Origin: an uncultured Lachnospiraceae bacterium
GTDB taxonomy: Bacteria; Bacillota; Clostridia; Lachnospirales; Lachnospiraceae
NCBI GenBank assembly: GCA_902781655.1
Contig: CACZJZ010000004.1
Coordinates: 62,001-126,000 of the forward strand
Reading direction: 5' to 3'
Length of the DNA stretch: 64,000 nucleotides
Shown here: piece after piece, positions 1-9,731 of the stretch
How the letters are laid out: the number at the start of each line of letters is the position of its first letter
Position numbering within the stretch: position 1 is the stretch's first letter
Program-made: the position numbers and the translations under genes
Notes under the pieces: model-generated
What the model saw: the letters and a program-made list of their open reading frames with translations, nothing else
Told to the model about the DNA's origin: nothing
Databases searched by the model: none

Positions 1-1217
1 CGCGGTCCCACAAGGCTCATACTCCCCATCAGGACATTGAAGAACTGCGGCATCTCATCGATGCTCGTTTTCCGGAGAAACGCGCCGAATTTTGTCACGC
101 GCGCGTCATGCCGCGTCGTCCAGCCCTTGCGCTCTTCCTCCTCTGTCTGCACGACCATCGTGCGGAACTTGTACATCATGAATGGCTTGCTGTGCAGCCC
201 AATGCGCTCCTGCCGGTAAATGACCGGTCCCCTGCTGGTCAGCTTCGTGCCGATGGCCGCCGCCAGCATCACCGGTGAGAAAAGTACGATACAGAACAGA
301 GAGCCGGCGATGTCAACCATCCGCTTGAGGAAAATATTCCAGCTGTTGGTGAGCGGGACATATCGGATATTGATGGTGGTCAGCCCCATCAGATCCTCCG
401 TGTAAGGTCTGCTCGGAAACAGCGAGATATAATCCGGGATGAATTTTGTGTGCACGCCCGATTTCTCGCACTCCGCAACGATCTTCTCAAGCATCTGGTA
501 ATCGTTCAGCGAGAGTGTGATCGCGATCTCGTCCAGCTTGTTCTCCGGAAGGATATACTGCAGGTTGGCGATGCTGCCGAGCACCCGCACGCCGCGGTAG
601 GCCGTGCCGCGCGGCACATGGTCGTCCAAAATGCCATGGACCACGTACCCCCACTGCCCGTTTGCCAGAATGCGGTCGATATACGCCTCCGCCGCCCGCG
701 AGTACCCGATACACAGGACATGCTTGAGATTCTTTCCGCTCCGCCTGACCCGGTACATGACCCATCGGAAGAAATAGTGCGCCGCACACGTGAGCAGAAT
801 ATTGATGACGTAGAAGAACGCCAGAAACATCTTCGAGAAGTCGTTCATCTCGGTCAGGAAGAAGACCACGATGCAGCCGATCACGCCGATCGTGTTCGCA
901 CGGATGATCTCGAAGAACTCATTCCGAATCCGCGTCACCCGCCTCGAGCTGTACAGATGGAACGTGGAATACAGCACCAGATACATCGGAATGATGAAAT
1001 AGAGCGCGGCAAAATACGTCCTGGCAGGATAGGCTGTCAGGCCGGGCGTAGTTGTCGCGAGCGGCGTCATGAACTTGAGGAACCAGGCGAGAGCATAGCT
1101 GAGGGCGACAAGCGTGCCGTCCATCACGATATGCAGCCGGTTGAGATAGACCTGATTGTCCTTGATCATTCTGTTGCCTTTGACAGAGAGCAGAGGCCTC
1201 CGGCTGTCTTCTGACAT
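1..1217 (-). CDS. Polyprenyl-phosphate sugar-1-phosphate transferase (initiating exopolysaccharide transferase), 3' end beyond window
   Basis: Membrane enzyme that moves a sugar-1-phosphate from a nucleotide sugar to undecaprenyl phosphate, the first step of polysaccharide assembly. About 405 residues are visible. The N-terminal half has several hydrophobic helices. A nucleotide-binding-like middle segment follows ([15 protein letters not shown], then ILDDHVP). The C-terminal catalytic bacterial sugar transferase domain starts at KRMVDIAGS and contains YRQERIG, YKFRTM and the terminal [12 protein letters not shown]...LVGPR block, where the window ends. The start is uncertain: ATG at 1217 gives the longest frame but has a poor ribosome site, while ATG at 1169 ([10 protein letters not shown]) is preceded by AAAGG at good spacing and resembles the usual N-terminus. 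It is the last visible gene of the polysaccharide operon, 28 bases after the preceding glycosyltransferase. Sugar specificity cannot be read from sequence. Confidence 0.9.
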   Translation of the reverse strand, partial: MSEDSRRPLLSVKGNRMIKDNQVYLNRLHIVMDGTLVALSYALAWFLKFMTPLATTTPGLTAYPARTYFAALYFIIPMYLVLYSTFHLYSSRRVTRIRNEFFEIIRANTIGVIGCIVVFFLTEMNDFSKMFLAFFYVINILLTCAAHYFFRWVMYRVRRSGKNLKHVLCIGYSRAAEAYIDRILANGQWGYVVHGILDDHVPRGTAYRGVRVLGSIANLQYILPENKLDEIAITLSLNDYQMLEKIVAECEKSGVHTKFIPDYISLFPSRPYTEDLMGLTTINIRYVPLTNSWNIFLKRMVDIAGSLFCIVLFSPVMLAAAIGTKLTSRGPVIYRQERIGLHSKPFMMYKFRTMVVQTEEEERKGWTTRHDARVTKFGAFLRKTSIDEMPQFFNVLMGSMSLVGP

Positions 1218-1245
1218 TCCGGCGGGACCGGTCTGCTGTCTGCGA

Positions 1246-2343
1246 TTACTTCTGTTTCAGCCTTCTTCCGAGATTCCCCCAGAGCGCGAGCTGAATCCGG
1301 AAATAGTTGGGAAGATGCCGCACACGGAAGGGCACCTTTCCGCCTAGATACAGCGGGTGAAGCAGCGGCTTTTCCTGCTCTCCGCCGGCTTCCTCCTCCA
1401 CCATCAGCCCGGCCTCCTCCATGAGGGGCCGTTTCTCCGGAGAATCATACCGCCGCATGAGATCCTCATATTTCGCAAGCTCAATCAGATATGCGCCGCG
1501 GGCATAGCCGCTGTCATAGGACTCGCCGAGATCCTTTTGTGTGAAGTAGCGGCGCTTCACAGCGGCGCCGAACGCGGTCAGCGGCCAGTTGAGTCCCCTC
1601 TGGAGCGCCGGCATATTTTTCCACAGCAGATAGCGGTTGTTGCCGCTGGTGCAGATTTCCTTAAACGGGTTGTGCCGCGATCCGCTCGCCGCGCTTCCCA
1701 CATGATACACGACCGCCGACGGTTCATACCAGTTCACGTACCCGTAAATCCGCGCACGCCAGCCGATGTCCACATCCTCCAGATAGCAGTAATGGCGCTC
1801 GTCAAAATATCCGATTTCCCCGAAGACGCTCATCCGGTAGATTGCCGCAGCGGCACAGCACGAAAACACCGCCGACGGCCTGTTGTACGTCTCTGCCGGT
1901 CTTCCCTTGCCGCGGGCAAAGGCCCAGCCGAGCGCGCAGTATTCATCGCCCGCGTCGTCGATCACGCCATGGTCCGCGTAGGACAGCAGTTTTGCCTGCA
2001 CGCTGAAGATGCGTTTCTTCCGCGAGATCGCCGCCAGCAGCCGCTCCACGCAGTGCTCCGTGACGACCGTGTCGTTGTTGAGCAGCAGCACATACGGCGT
2101 CCGCGTGAGATGGATCCCGCTGTTTACCGCATGGCAGAACCCGGTGTTGGACCGGAGGGAAAGCAGCGTGGCCCGGCCCGCATACTCCTTCTCCACCACC
2201 TCGCGGCTGCCGTCCGTGGACGCATTGTCCACGACAAGAATCTCCGGAACCACCGAGCCGGAGAGGAGCGAGTCGAGACAGGCTCTGATATAGGAGATGC
2301 CGTTGTAATTGGGAATCACAACAGTGACACTGGATTCTGACAT
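1246..2343 (-). CDS. GT2 family glycosyltransferase (rhamnosyltransferase-like)
   Basis: Cytoplasmic glycosyltransferase with an inverting GT-A fold, expected to add a sugar to the lipid-linked polysaccharide. The 365-residue protein starts with the GT2 strand VTVVIPNYNG (6-15). It carries the nucleotide-binding VVDNASTDGS (37-46), the metal-binding NND at 89-91 and the acceptor-site YLEDVDIGW (188-196). The WcaA/RfbN subgroup, which includes many rhamnosyltransferases, has this same layout; the rfb genes in the operon agree with rhamnose as donor, but that is inference. It lies 31 bases after the upstream glycosyltransferase and 28 bases before the sugar-1-phosphate transferase. The C-terminal 60 residues are charged and without recognisable motif. 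Confidence 0.9.
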   Translation of the reverse strand: MSESSVTVVIPNYNGISYIRACLDSLLSGSVVPEILVVDNASTDGSREVVEKEYAGRATLLSLRSNTGFCHAVNSGIHLTRTPYVLLLNNDTVVTEHCVERLLAAISRKKRIFSVQAKLLSYADHGVIDDAGDEYCALGWAFARGKGRPAETYNRPSAVFSCCAAAAIYRMSVFGEIGYFDERHYCYLEDVDIGWRARIYGYVNWYEPSAVVYHVGSAASGSRHNPFKEICTSGNNRYLLWKNMPALQRGLNWPLTAFGAAVKRRYFTQKDLGESYDSGYARGAYLIELAKYEDLMRRYDSPEKRPLMEEAGLMVEEEAGGEQEKPLLHPLYLGGKVPFRVRHLPNYFRIQLALWGNLGRRLKQK

Positions 2344-2374
2344 ATCACCCTGCCCATAAATTCCAAAGGCCTAA

Positions 2375-3724
2375 TCAGGACAGCCGCAGCACCATCTCCG
2401 GATCCCAGACAGTGCGATAGCCGAGCGCTGCGGCCCGCCTGCAGAAGGCAAGGCTCTGCGCCGTATAATCCACCTCCGGGAGCAGTATATGCGCGTCGTA
2501 GCTGCTGCCGAAGACCTCCTGATACAGCCCGCGCAGCTCCGGCCGGATCCGCATACAGCGCACATCGACCGCCACGCAGTCGTGCCTCGTATCCATGCGG
2601 TGCATCGGTCCGCTCTCCCGCTCGTCCCGGCCGAGGAACTCCACGCTGCCGTCCTCCCGCAGCTGCCCGCCGATGACCCGGCGCCGCCGGTCCGTGATTT
2701 TGCCGCCGGTCACGCCGACATCCGACCGCGCCGTGAAAATATCCGGGTGGTAAATCACATCGTAGAAGCCCCGGTGTCTTGCGTGCCGCACCTCCGCGTC
2801 GATCCCGTGCGCGGAAAGGTATTCCTCCAGCGCGTTCTTCCCTGCCTCCGCGGCATAGGATTTGTTCCCCGGGTCCCCGGCCGTCGAGCCGGGATGCGTC
2901 CTCCAGTGGTAGAGTACCTTCGGAACATGACAGATCCGCGTCTTCGGCGCCCGGAGAAGCAGGTCATAATCCTGCGCGCCGTCGAACCTCTCCCGCAGCG
3001 GAAGCGCGAGAAACAGCCCCCGCTTCATCACGAGCAGATGGCAGATATAATTGTTGCTCAGCAGATAATCGTAGTCAAAATCCGGCTTCCGGTTTGGTTC
3101 AAAGAACCTCGCTGCATTCTCGTCGCACTTGTCCTCATCCGTGTAGAGAATCTCGCAGTCCGTCCGGAGAATGCCGCCTGCGGCCTCAAACAGCGCATCC
3201 GGCGCGAGAAAGTCGTCGTGATCCAGGAGAGCCACATATTCTCCTGTGACATATTGCGCCGCCGCATTGGTATTCCGGGAAATGCCGCCGTTGACCGGGA
3301 GATGCACATAGCGAATGCGCGGATCCCAGTCAAGAAAAGGCTGTGCCGCCGCCTCTACGCCGCGGCTCTCGCTGGCATCAGCCAGGATGAGTTCCCAGCA
3401 GCCGTAGGTCTGCGCCTCGAGCGAAGCGATGAGCTGTTCCAGATAGATCGCGCGGGTCTCGTAGGCAGGACAGAGCACCGATATCTTCGGTGCCGTCCTC
3501 CCCGCGCACGCCGGGCCGAACACCGTCTCCGGCGCCGCGCCGCGCATGAGGCGCCGCCAGGCGTCCCGCTGCGCGGCAAGCGCCTCCTCCGAAGCCGGCG
3601 CGTCGGAGCATTCCTCTCCGTCCGCCCGCGCGCGGAGCCGCTCCCTCGCCGCAATCCACGTGTCCGACAGGCCGTTCCTGCGGAGATAATTCAGCGTTTT
3701 ATGCAGATCCTCCCTGACAGACAC
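2375..3724 (-). CDS. GT2 family glycosyltransferase with degenerate second half
   Basis: 449-residue glycosyltransferase. After an approximately 80-residue charged N-terminus (LNYLRRNGLSDTWIAA) comes a GT2 domain with the strand ISVLCPAYE, the donor-site ILADASES, the DHDD metal motif, and the downstream YTDEDKCDEN and NNYICHL blocks typical of the large rhamnan-type transferases. The C-terminal approximately 130 residues resemble the tail of a second GT2 unit (GVTGGKI, VDVRCM, LLPEVDYTAQSLAFC) but lack its nucleotide-binding half, so only one domain is expected to be catalytic. The start codon is GTG at 3724, preceded by AGGAAGG four bases away. It lies 22 bases downstream of pgcA in the same operon. 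Donor sugar unknown. Confidence 0.88.
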   Translation of the reverse strand: MSVREDLHKTLNYLRRNGLSDTWIAARERLRARADGEECSDAPASEEALAAQRDAWRRLMRGAAPETVFGPACAGRTAPKISVLCPAYETRAIYLEQLIASLEAQTYGCWELILADASESRGVEAAAQPFLDWDPRIRYVHLPVNGGISRNTNAAAQYVTGEYVALLDHDDFLAPDALFEAAGGILRTDCEILYTDEDKCDENAARFFEPNRKPDFDYDYLLSNNYICHLLVMKRGLFLALPLRERFDGAQDYDLLLRAPKTRICHVPKVLYHWRTHPGSTAGDPGNKSYAAEAGKNALEEYLSAHGIDAEVRHARHRGFYDVIYHPDIFTARSDVGVTGGKITDRRRRVIGGQLREDGSVEFLGRDERESGPMHRMDTRHDCVAVDVRCMRIRPELRGLYQEVFGSSYDAHILLPEVDYTAQSLAFCRRAAALGYRTVWDPEMVLRLS

Positions 3725-3746
3725 AGATCCTTCCTCACCCGTTCCA

Positions 3747-5480
3747 TTACTGGCCGATGACCGCGCGGAGCGCGTCGCTCAGCTTCTTGTTGTCTTCCTC
3801 TGCATGTGCAAGGCTGTCGCTCTTCACGCCGATGTAGAACTTGATCTTCGGCTCCGTCCCCGAGGGTCTTGCGCAGATCCAGGCATCCTTGTCCAGCGCA
3901 AAATACAGCACGTTCGACTTCGGCAGTCCCGTCTCATGCGTGCTGCCGTCCCGGAAGTCCTTCACTACATCCTTCTCATAGTCGCGGAATTCCTCGACCT
4001 TCCAGTCACCGAACTGCATCGGCGGATTCTTGCGGAGTCCGTCCATCATCGCCTCAATCTCCGCGGCGCCCTCGATGCCCTTCATCGTGAGGGAAATCTG
4101 GGTCTCCTTGTAATAGCCGTACTCCTTATAGATGTTCAGCATCTGATCCCAGAGCGTCAGTCCCTGCTTCTTATAGAAGGCTGCGGCCTCGCAGAGCATC
4201 ATGACCGCGACCGGCGCATCCTTGTCGCGGGAGTGCGTTCCGGCAAGGCAGCCGTAGGATTCCTCCAGACCGAACACATAATTGTAACTGTGATTCTCCT
4301 CAAACAGCCTGATCTGCTCGCCGATATATTTGAAGCCGGTCAGCGTCTCCACATAATGCAGCCCGTATTTTGCCGCCACGGCGCGCGCCAGATTGGTGGT
4401 CACGATCGTGGTGACAAAGGCCGGATTCTCCGGCATCGTATGATTCTTCGTCCGTTCCCGGAGAATATACTCTCCGATGAGCATGCCGGACATATTGCCG
4501 GTGAAGGCCATATACTCGCCGGTCTTCGTATCCTTTGCATAGACGCCGAGCCGGTCTGCATCCGGGTCCGTCGCAAGCACGATATCCGCGTCAACCTCCC
4601 TGGCCAGCTTAAGCGCCAGCGTGAATGCCTTCGGATCCTCCGGATTTGGATACGCGAGCGTGGTGAAATTCGGATCCGGGTCCTTCTGCTCCGGTACGAT
4701 ATAGACATGCCGGAAGCCGAGCTCCTTCAGTACGCGCTCGACCGGAACCAGCCCCGCGCCGTGGAACGGCGTGTAAACAATCCGGATGTCGTCCGCCATC
4801 TCCCGGATCACCTCCGGATGGATGATCTGCTTCTTGATCGCGGCCATATAGGCGTCGTCCACCTCTCTGCCAAAATAAACCAGCAGACCGGCCTTCTTTG
4901 CCTCTTCCTCCGACATGGTCTTCACCGCGTCAAAATTCGTGACAGCCAGCACATCGGCGATGATGCCGGTGTCATGCGGCGGCGTGACCTGTGCGCCGTC
5001 CTCCCAGTATACCTTGTAGCCGTTGTATTCCGGCGGGTTGTGTGAAGCGGTGATCTCCACGCCCGCCTGGCAGTGGAAATAGCGCAGCGCAAAGGATTCC
5101 TCCGGCACCGGCCGCAGTGTGTCGGACAAATATGCCCTGATCCCGTTTGCCGCAAGGCAGAGCGCCGTCTCCTTCGCAAACTCCGGACTCATGCGCCGGC
5201 TGTCGTAGGAGATCGCAACTCCCTTCTTCGGGTCGCCGTTCCGGATGATATAATTTGCAAGCCCCTGCGTAGCCTTCCGGACGACGTAGATATTCATCCG
5301 GTTCGTGCCGGCGCCGATCACGCCGCGCAGCCCGCCGGTCCCGAACGTCAGATCCTGATAGAAGCGATCCTCGACTTCCTTCTCATCATTCCGGATTGCG
5401 AGAAGCTCCTGTTTGGTTGCATCGTCAAAATACGGATCATTCAGCCAGTAATTGAACTGTTCCATGACACGTGCTTCCAT
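3747..5480 (-). CDS. pgcA: Alpha-phosphoglucomutase / phosphohexomutase
   Basis: Interconverts glucose-6-phosphate and glucose-1-phosphate, the substrate of RfbA in the same operon. The 577-residue protein has the four-domain alpha-D-phosphohexomutase layout: the TGGLRG segment near the N-terminus, the catalytic phosphoserine loop ITASHNPPEYNGYK, the metal loop ATDPDADRLG, the sugar-binding GLEESYG, and the C-terminal phosphate-binding RPSGTEPKIKFY. ATG at 5480 (MEARVMEQFN) is chosen over the longer frame start at 5504 because AGGGAGG lies nine bases before it. It sits between two glycosyltransferase genes with short gaps, so it is probably dedicated to sugar-nucleotide supply for the polymer. 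Confidence 0.93.
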   Translation of the reverse strand: MEARVMEQFNYWLNDPYFDDATKQELLAIRNDEKEVEDRFYQDLTFGTGGLRGVIGAGTNRMNIYVVRKATQGLANYIIRNGDPKKGVAISYDSRRMSPEFAKETALCLAANGIRAYLSDTLRPVPEESFALRYFHCQAGVEITASHNPPEYNGYKVYWEDGAQVTPPHDTGIIADVLAVTNFDAVKTMSEEEAKKAGLLVYFGREVDDAYMAAIKKQIIHPEVIREMADDIRIVYTPFHGAGLVPVERVLKELGFRHVYIVPEQKDPDPNFTTLAYPNPEDPKAFTLALKLAREVDADIVLATDPDADRLGVYAKDTKTGEYMAFTGNMSGMLIGEYILRERTKNHTMPENPAFVTTIVTTNLARAVAAKYGLHYVETLTGFKYIGEQIRLFEENHSYNYVFGLEESYGCLAGTHSRDKDAPVAVMMLCEAAAFYKKQGLTLWDQMLNIYKEYGYYKETQISLTMKGIEGAAEIEAMMDGLRKNPPMQFGDWKVEEFRDYEKDVVKDFRDGSTHETGLPKSNVLYFALDKDAWICARPSGTEPKIKFYIGVKSDSLAHAEEDNKKLSDALRAVIGQ

Positions 5481-5532
5481 TGTTTCATCCTCCCTTGCTC
5501 TCATGATGATACCACAGAACGGTCTGTCATGC

Positions 5533-7566
5533 TCAGCCGTCCTGCACCTTCAGCGACATGTCGCTCCGGTCCAGCGTGAAATTCGGATTGTAGTACGGAT
5601 CTCCCTTTTCCAGGACTGCCTTCCACTTCTCGCGGAAGTGAGCGGCTTCCCGGTCGTAGCGCGCCGCGTTCGCTCCGTCCAAGTCAGAGCCGCGCGACTC
5701 CGATTCATAGTGATATAACTCGGCGAACGGCGTGAACACGTTGAGATACCCCCGCTCCCGCATCTTCAGGCAGAAGTCCACATCCCCGAGCGACACAGCA
5801 AAATCCTCTCCGAGTCCGCCCGCCTCGTTCCAGAGAGCGCGCTTCACCATCAGGCAGGCGCCGGTGACCGCGCTGAGATCCTGCGCGTAGCACAGCCGCC
5901 CCATGTATCCGAGATTCTCGCGCCGCTGTCTGTAGAAGGGATGGCCCGCCGTGCGGTGTGCCCCGAGGCCGAGGATGATGCCCGCGTGCTGGATGGTTTT
6001 ATCAGGAAAATAGAGCTTTCCGCCGACACAGGCCACATCCGGCCGCTGCGCGTACATCAGCAGCTCCTCGATCCAGTTCACGGAGATGACCTGGGTGTCA
6101 TTGTTGAGAAGCAGGATATACTCGCCGTGCGCGGCAGCGACGCCGGCGTTATTTACCTTCGAATAATTAAATCCCTCTCCGGCTTCCTCCGCCGCTCTGC
6201 CCTCCGGTGTATCCTCATACTTCACGATGAAGATGCGATCCCGGTACGGACCGCTCGTCAGCTCCGTGTAGTATTTTGCCGTGGCCTCCTCCGTGCTGCC
6301 GTTCTCGACGATGATGATCTCATAATTCTCATACGTCGACTTGTCCAGAATCGAGGTGATGCAGCGCTTCAGATCCTCCGCGTGATCCCGGTTTGCGATG
6401 ACGATGGACACCAGCGGGTTACCCTCGATCTCATAGGTGATCTTGAAGATCGTCTCAAAGGCCCGCGTACTGGTGATGCGGAAGTTTTTGAATCCATGGC
6501 GGCGCAGATGATCCGCCACCGCGCCGCGCGCCGCCTCAATGGCATAGCTCTTCGCGCTGATGTTGCCCGCGGTCGATCCGGCGTGCTGTCTCCAGTAATA
6601 CAGCAGCTTCGGCACATGGACGATATGCTTTGCCTTGTCCGTGAGGCGCAGGATCATATCGTGGTCCTGACTGCCGTCGTACTGGGAGCGGTACAGCTCC
6701 TCGCCCTCCAGCAGATGGCGGTCAAAGGCCGACAGGTGGCAGATATAGTTATTGGCCCGGAGTGTGTCGATGGCGTAGTCCGGCTTGAAGTGCATCGTCA
6801 CAAAATGGTTGAGATCGTCCTCCCGGAACGTCGCCTCGTCGCAGTACAGATAGTCCGCGTTCTGCTCGTTGATGGCCTTCACATACCAGTAGAGCACAGA
6901 CGGATGGAGATAATCATCATGATCGAACGGCGCGAGAAAGTCCCCGGTCGCGAGGGCCACGCACGCGTTCGTGTTGGCCGAGATGCCGCCATTTTTCGCA
7001 AGCCGGACATAGCGGATCCGCCGCGCAAGATTCTCATCCCGGCTCTGCGCCGCGCGGACCATCTCCTCCACATAGGCATGATCCGCATCCGAACCGTCCG
7101 CGAGACACAGCTCCCAGTTCCCGTACGTCTGCTGAATCACGGAATCCATCATATCGGTGAGATACTTCTTCGGCGTGTTGTAGAGCGGCACGAGTATCGA
7201 GAAGAGAATCTGCCGCGGAAAGCCGGCTGCCTCCTCCGCCTCCCTCTTCCGCTCCGCCTCGTCCGGGAATGACGCGGTTCCATAGCCCTTCTGCGCCTGC
7301 TTCTCACGCCTTTTGTAATCGATTTTGGTCAGGACGCCGCGCAGCGAGCCCTGATTGGTGATCCGCTCCTTCGTGCGCTGCGCCCAGTGAAACACATTTC
7401 TCGCCGGCAGGCTTGCCTTCCAGAGGGGATTGGACCGGATCCGGTTGAGCCGGAAGGTGAGGTCATCCACCTGGTCCTCCAGCTGCGCCACCCGGTCCGC
7501 GAGATAAGCGCTCTTCACCTTCTCCCGCTCATATTCTTCCCTGTAGTCTTTCTGCTCTTCTTCCAT
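5533..7566 (-). CDS. Two-domain GT2 glycosyltransferase
   Basis: 677-residue protein predicted to contain two consecutive GT2 domains. The N-terminal 50 residues are highly charged and heptad-like (coiled coil). Domain one begins at FSILVPLYNTPKKY with LADGSD, DHDDYLHP and YCDEATF. Domain two begins at PLVSIVIANRDHAEDL with IIVENGSTEE, LLNNDTQVI, GACLMVKR and DVDFCLKMRERGY. Both halves keep the DXD-like and ED motifs, so it may make two linkages or alternate linkages within a repeat unit. The same architecture occurs in rhamnan and O-antigen polymerising transferases. It lies 52 bases before pgcA and 36 bases after the next glycosyltransferase. Linkage and donor unknown. Confidence 0.9.
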   Translation of the reverse strand: MEEEQKDYREEYEREKVKSAYLADRVAQLEDQVDDLTFRLNRIRSNPLWKASLPARNVFHWAQRTKERITNQGSLRGVLTKIDYKRREKQAQKGYGTASFPDEAERKREAEEAAGFPRQILFSILVPLYNTPKKYLTDMMDSVIQQTYGNWELCLADGSDADHAYVEEMVRAAQSRDENLARRIRYVRLAKNGGISANTNACVALATGDFLAPFDHDDYLHPSVLYWYVKAINEQNADYLYCDEATFREDDLNHFVTMHFKPDYAIDTLRANNYICHLSAFDRHLLEGEELYRSQYDGSQDHDMILRLTDKAKHIVHVPKLLYYWRQHAGSTAGNISAKSYAIEAARGAVADHLRRHGFKNFRITSTRAFETIFKITYEIEGNPLVSIVIANRDHAEDLKRCITSILDKSTYENYEIIIVENGSTEEATAKYYTELTSGPYRDRIFIVKYEDTPEGRAAEEAGEGFNYSKVNNAGVAAAHGEYILLLNNDTQVISVNWIEELLMYAQRPDVACVGGKLYFPDKTIQHAGIILGLGAHRTAGHPFYRQRRENLGYMGRLCYAQDLSAVTGACLMVKRALWNEAGGLGEDFAVSLGDVDFCLKMRERGYLNVFTPFAELYHYESESRGSDLDGANAARYDREAAHFREKWKAVLEKGDPYYNPNFTLDRSDMSLKVQDG

Positions 7567-7602
7567 TCTTCCACCCAGGCCGCGTTCTTTGCGGCATCAA
7601 CA

Positions 7603-9729
7603 TCAGCTCCGGCGCACCCGGAGAATGACATCCGACCAGTTCACCAGACGCTGCGTGCTGGTGCGGTCCCGCACCAGCATGCCGACCTGGTAGCTGCCCG
7701 CCGGCAGGGCGTCCTCCGGAAACACAGTGAAGAAGCCGGTCAGCAGGTCATTTTTCTGATTCGTCAGATTGTTGGCGATATCCTCCCGGTACGAAGCCCG
7801 CACCGGCACCTCCCAGATCTGGTCGGAAGCCGCGCCGGTGGACGGAATGCTGCGGCGCAGCAGGAGCTTTCGCTCATAAACCGCATTGTCCGCATTGATC
7901 ACGAAGGAATATCCCTTCACATAATACCCCTTCCCGTCGTTCTTTGCGAAAGGACCGAGATACCACTCGTCGAGGCTGTTCGCGTACTCCACGCCGAGGC
8001 GCAGCACCGGATCCGTCCATTTGTCCGGAAGCGGTTTTCTCCTGATCTGCGGCCTCTGCATATCCGCGCACAGATGCCGGATCATCGTCTCCTCCACGTC
8101 GATGACAAAATCCGTCTCGGCAGGATTCTGCGAGAGATATTTATGGTAAAACGGATCGACGCCATACAGATCCGGATGAGCCAGAAGAAGATTTTTCAGC
8201 TCCTCCGACAGCCGCTGGCTCTTCACCCGGTCCACGCGGTCGTCGCCGCGGCTCAGGGACTCGTGGTGATAGAGATACATATTGTTGCGGACGACGTTGT
8301 AATAGCCCTTCTCAAAGATTTTGTAGCACAGATCGATATCATTGAAGGCCACGGCAAATCTGGTCTCGTCAAAGCCTCCGACCTCCCGGAACAGATCCGC
8401 GCGGACACACAGGCAGGCTCCGGTCACCGCGATGACATTGCGCACGCCCTTGTTGAAGCCGAAATAATGTTCCTCCGTGTTGCTCTGATACTGCAGCTTG
8501 TGCACCGGCCCGACCCTGAGATTCACGACACCGGCGTGCTGGATCACATCGGAACCGGGGTAGAGCAGCTTCATGCCGACCGCTCCGACATAAGGCAGCT
8601 TGGCCTTCTCCGAGAGATAGGACAGCCAGCCGGGCTTTCGGATCTCAATGTCATCGTTGAGAAAAAGAAGCAGCTCGCCGTTGGCCCTCGAGGCGCCCAG
8701 ATTGCACATCCTCGAAAAATTAAAATCCATTGGCTCGTACAGATACTGACTTCCGCTCCCGTGATCCGACGCGTCGTGTTTTGCCAGGATCTCCTCCACC
8801 TTCCGCCGGTTTGTCTCCGAGCTTCCGTTGTCCACGACAAGGATCTCGTAGGGAGAGGATTCCGTGTACTCCTCGATCGTCTGAATGCAGCGTTCCAGAA
8901 TGTCCGGGTTGTCTTTACTCGGGATGATGATCGAAATCAGCCTTGTCGCCGCCGACTCACTGCTGTAGCGGCCGGTCAGCGATCCGCGGATGAGGCGGCT
9001 GTCCCAGAGCACCGGGCGCGTGGTCCTGTGAAACAGAATTTCGCTGATATGCCCGATCGGGAACTCCCCCTGCCTCACCTGCGCGGCGCTCCGCTTCGTG
9101 AAACCGCCCTCTGCCTGCGCCAGCTTGAGGCACAGCTTCCCGTAGATCCAAGAGGCCAGCGCCGCATCGACGTCGCTCTCCCGCGCGGCCGTCTCCTCGT
9201 CGCTGTCCGCCCGAAGCGCGGCGCGCGACTCATAGTCCGCCGCGGTGATGTCCCCGGGATTGACGAGCAGCAGCTCGCTCGAGCGGATGGCAAACACACT
9301 GCCAAAATAGAAGGTGGACAGGAACGTATCCGGTGCCCAGTCGCTCTTCAGCCACGGATCCGCAAGCTCTCCGTTTTCATCGATCCTGTCCTCGTCGCCG
9401 TACACCATGCCCGTTCCCGGATGGGCGGCAAAATAATCGCGGATCATCGTTTCCGCATAATCCGTGAGACTGCCCTCGTCATCCACCGCGATGAGAATAT
9501 CCGGTTTCTTCCCCCCGGACAGCAGATAATTCTTCAGATGAGAGAAGCGCACCACCTCCGTCGAGAACGCGTCTCCGGCTGTGTGATCCTCCTTCTCCAG
9601 CTGCCGCTCCAGTTCGAGCTTGTGACAGCGGTACCAGTTGCTGTATACGGCGCGGCTCTCCGCCACCTCTTTCTCGTACTCTGCAGCCGCGCGGTTAGTG
9701 AGAAACTGCTTGATTTTCGCCTTGAGCAT
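7603..9729 (-). CDS. Large GT2 glycosyltransferase with C-terminal beta-rich domain
   Basis: 708-residue glycosyltransferase. The N-terminal half (VYGDEDRIDENGEL, LKSDWAPDTFLS) looks like the acceptor part of a GT2 domain. A complete GT2 domain follows (LISIIIPSKDNPDIL, ILVVDNGSSE, LLFLNDDIEI, GACLCVRADLF, FNDIDLCYKI). The last approximately 120 residues are beta-rich (YVKGYSFVINADN...SYQVGMLVRDR) and resemble a non-catalytic sandwich. Start choice: ATG at 9729 has AAAGGG nine bases upstream; ATG at 9738 overlaps the stop of the upstream gene (ATGTTGA) but has no spacing to that ribosome site. Either start makes it translationally coupled to the methyltransferase-kinase gene. Confidence 0.88.
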   Translation of the reverse strand: MLKAKIKQFLTNRAAAEYEKEVAESRAVYSNWYRCHKLELERQLEKEDHTAGDAFSTEVVRFSHLKNYLLSGGKKPDILIAVDDEGSLTDYAETMIRDYFAAHPGTGMVYGDEDRIDENGELADPWLKSDWAPDTFLSTFYFGSVFAIRSSELLLVNPGDITAADYESRAALRADSDEETAARESDVDAALASWIYGKLCLKLAQAEGGFTKRSAAQVRQGEFPIGHISEILFHRTTRPVLWDSRLIRGSLTGRYSSESAATRLISIIIPSKDNPDILERCIQTIEEYTESSPYEILVVDNGSSETNRRKVEEILAKHDASDHGSGSQYLYEPMDFNFSRMCNLGASRANGELLLFLNDDIEIRKPGWLSYLSEKAKLPYVGAVGMKLLYPGSDVIQHAGVVNLRVGPVHKLQYQSNTEEHYFGFNKGVRNVIAVTGACLCVRADLFREVGGFDETRFAVAFNDIDLCYKIFEKGYYNVVRNNMYLYHHESLSRGDDRVDRVKSQRLSEELKNLLLAHPDLYGVDPFYHKYLSQNPAETDFVIDVEETMIRHLCADMQRPQIRRKPLPDKWTDPVLRLGVEYANSLDEWYLGPFAKNDGKGYYVKGYSFVINADNAVYERKLLLRRSIPSTGAASDQIWEVPVRASYREDIANNLTNQKNDLLTGFFTVFPEDALPAGSYQVGMLVRDRTSTQRLVNWSDVILRVRRS

Positions 9730-9731
9730 CG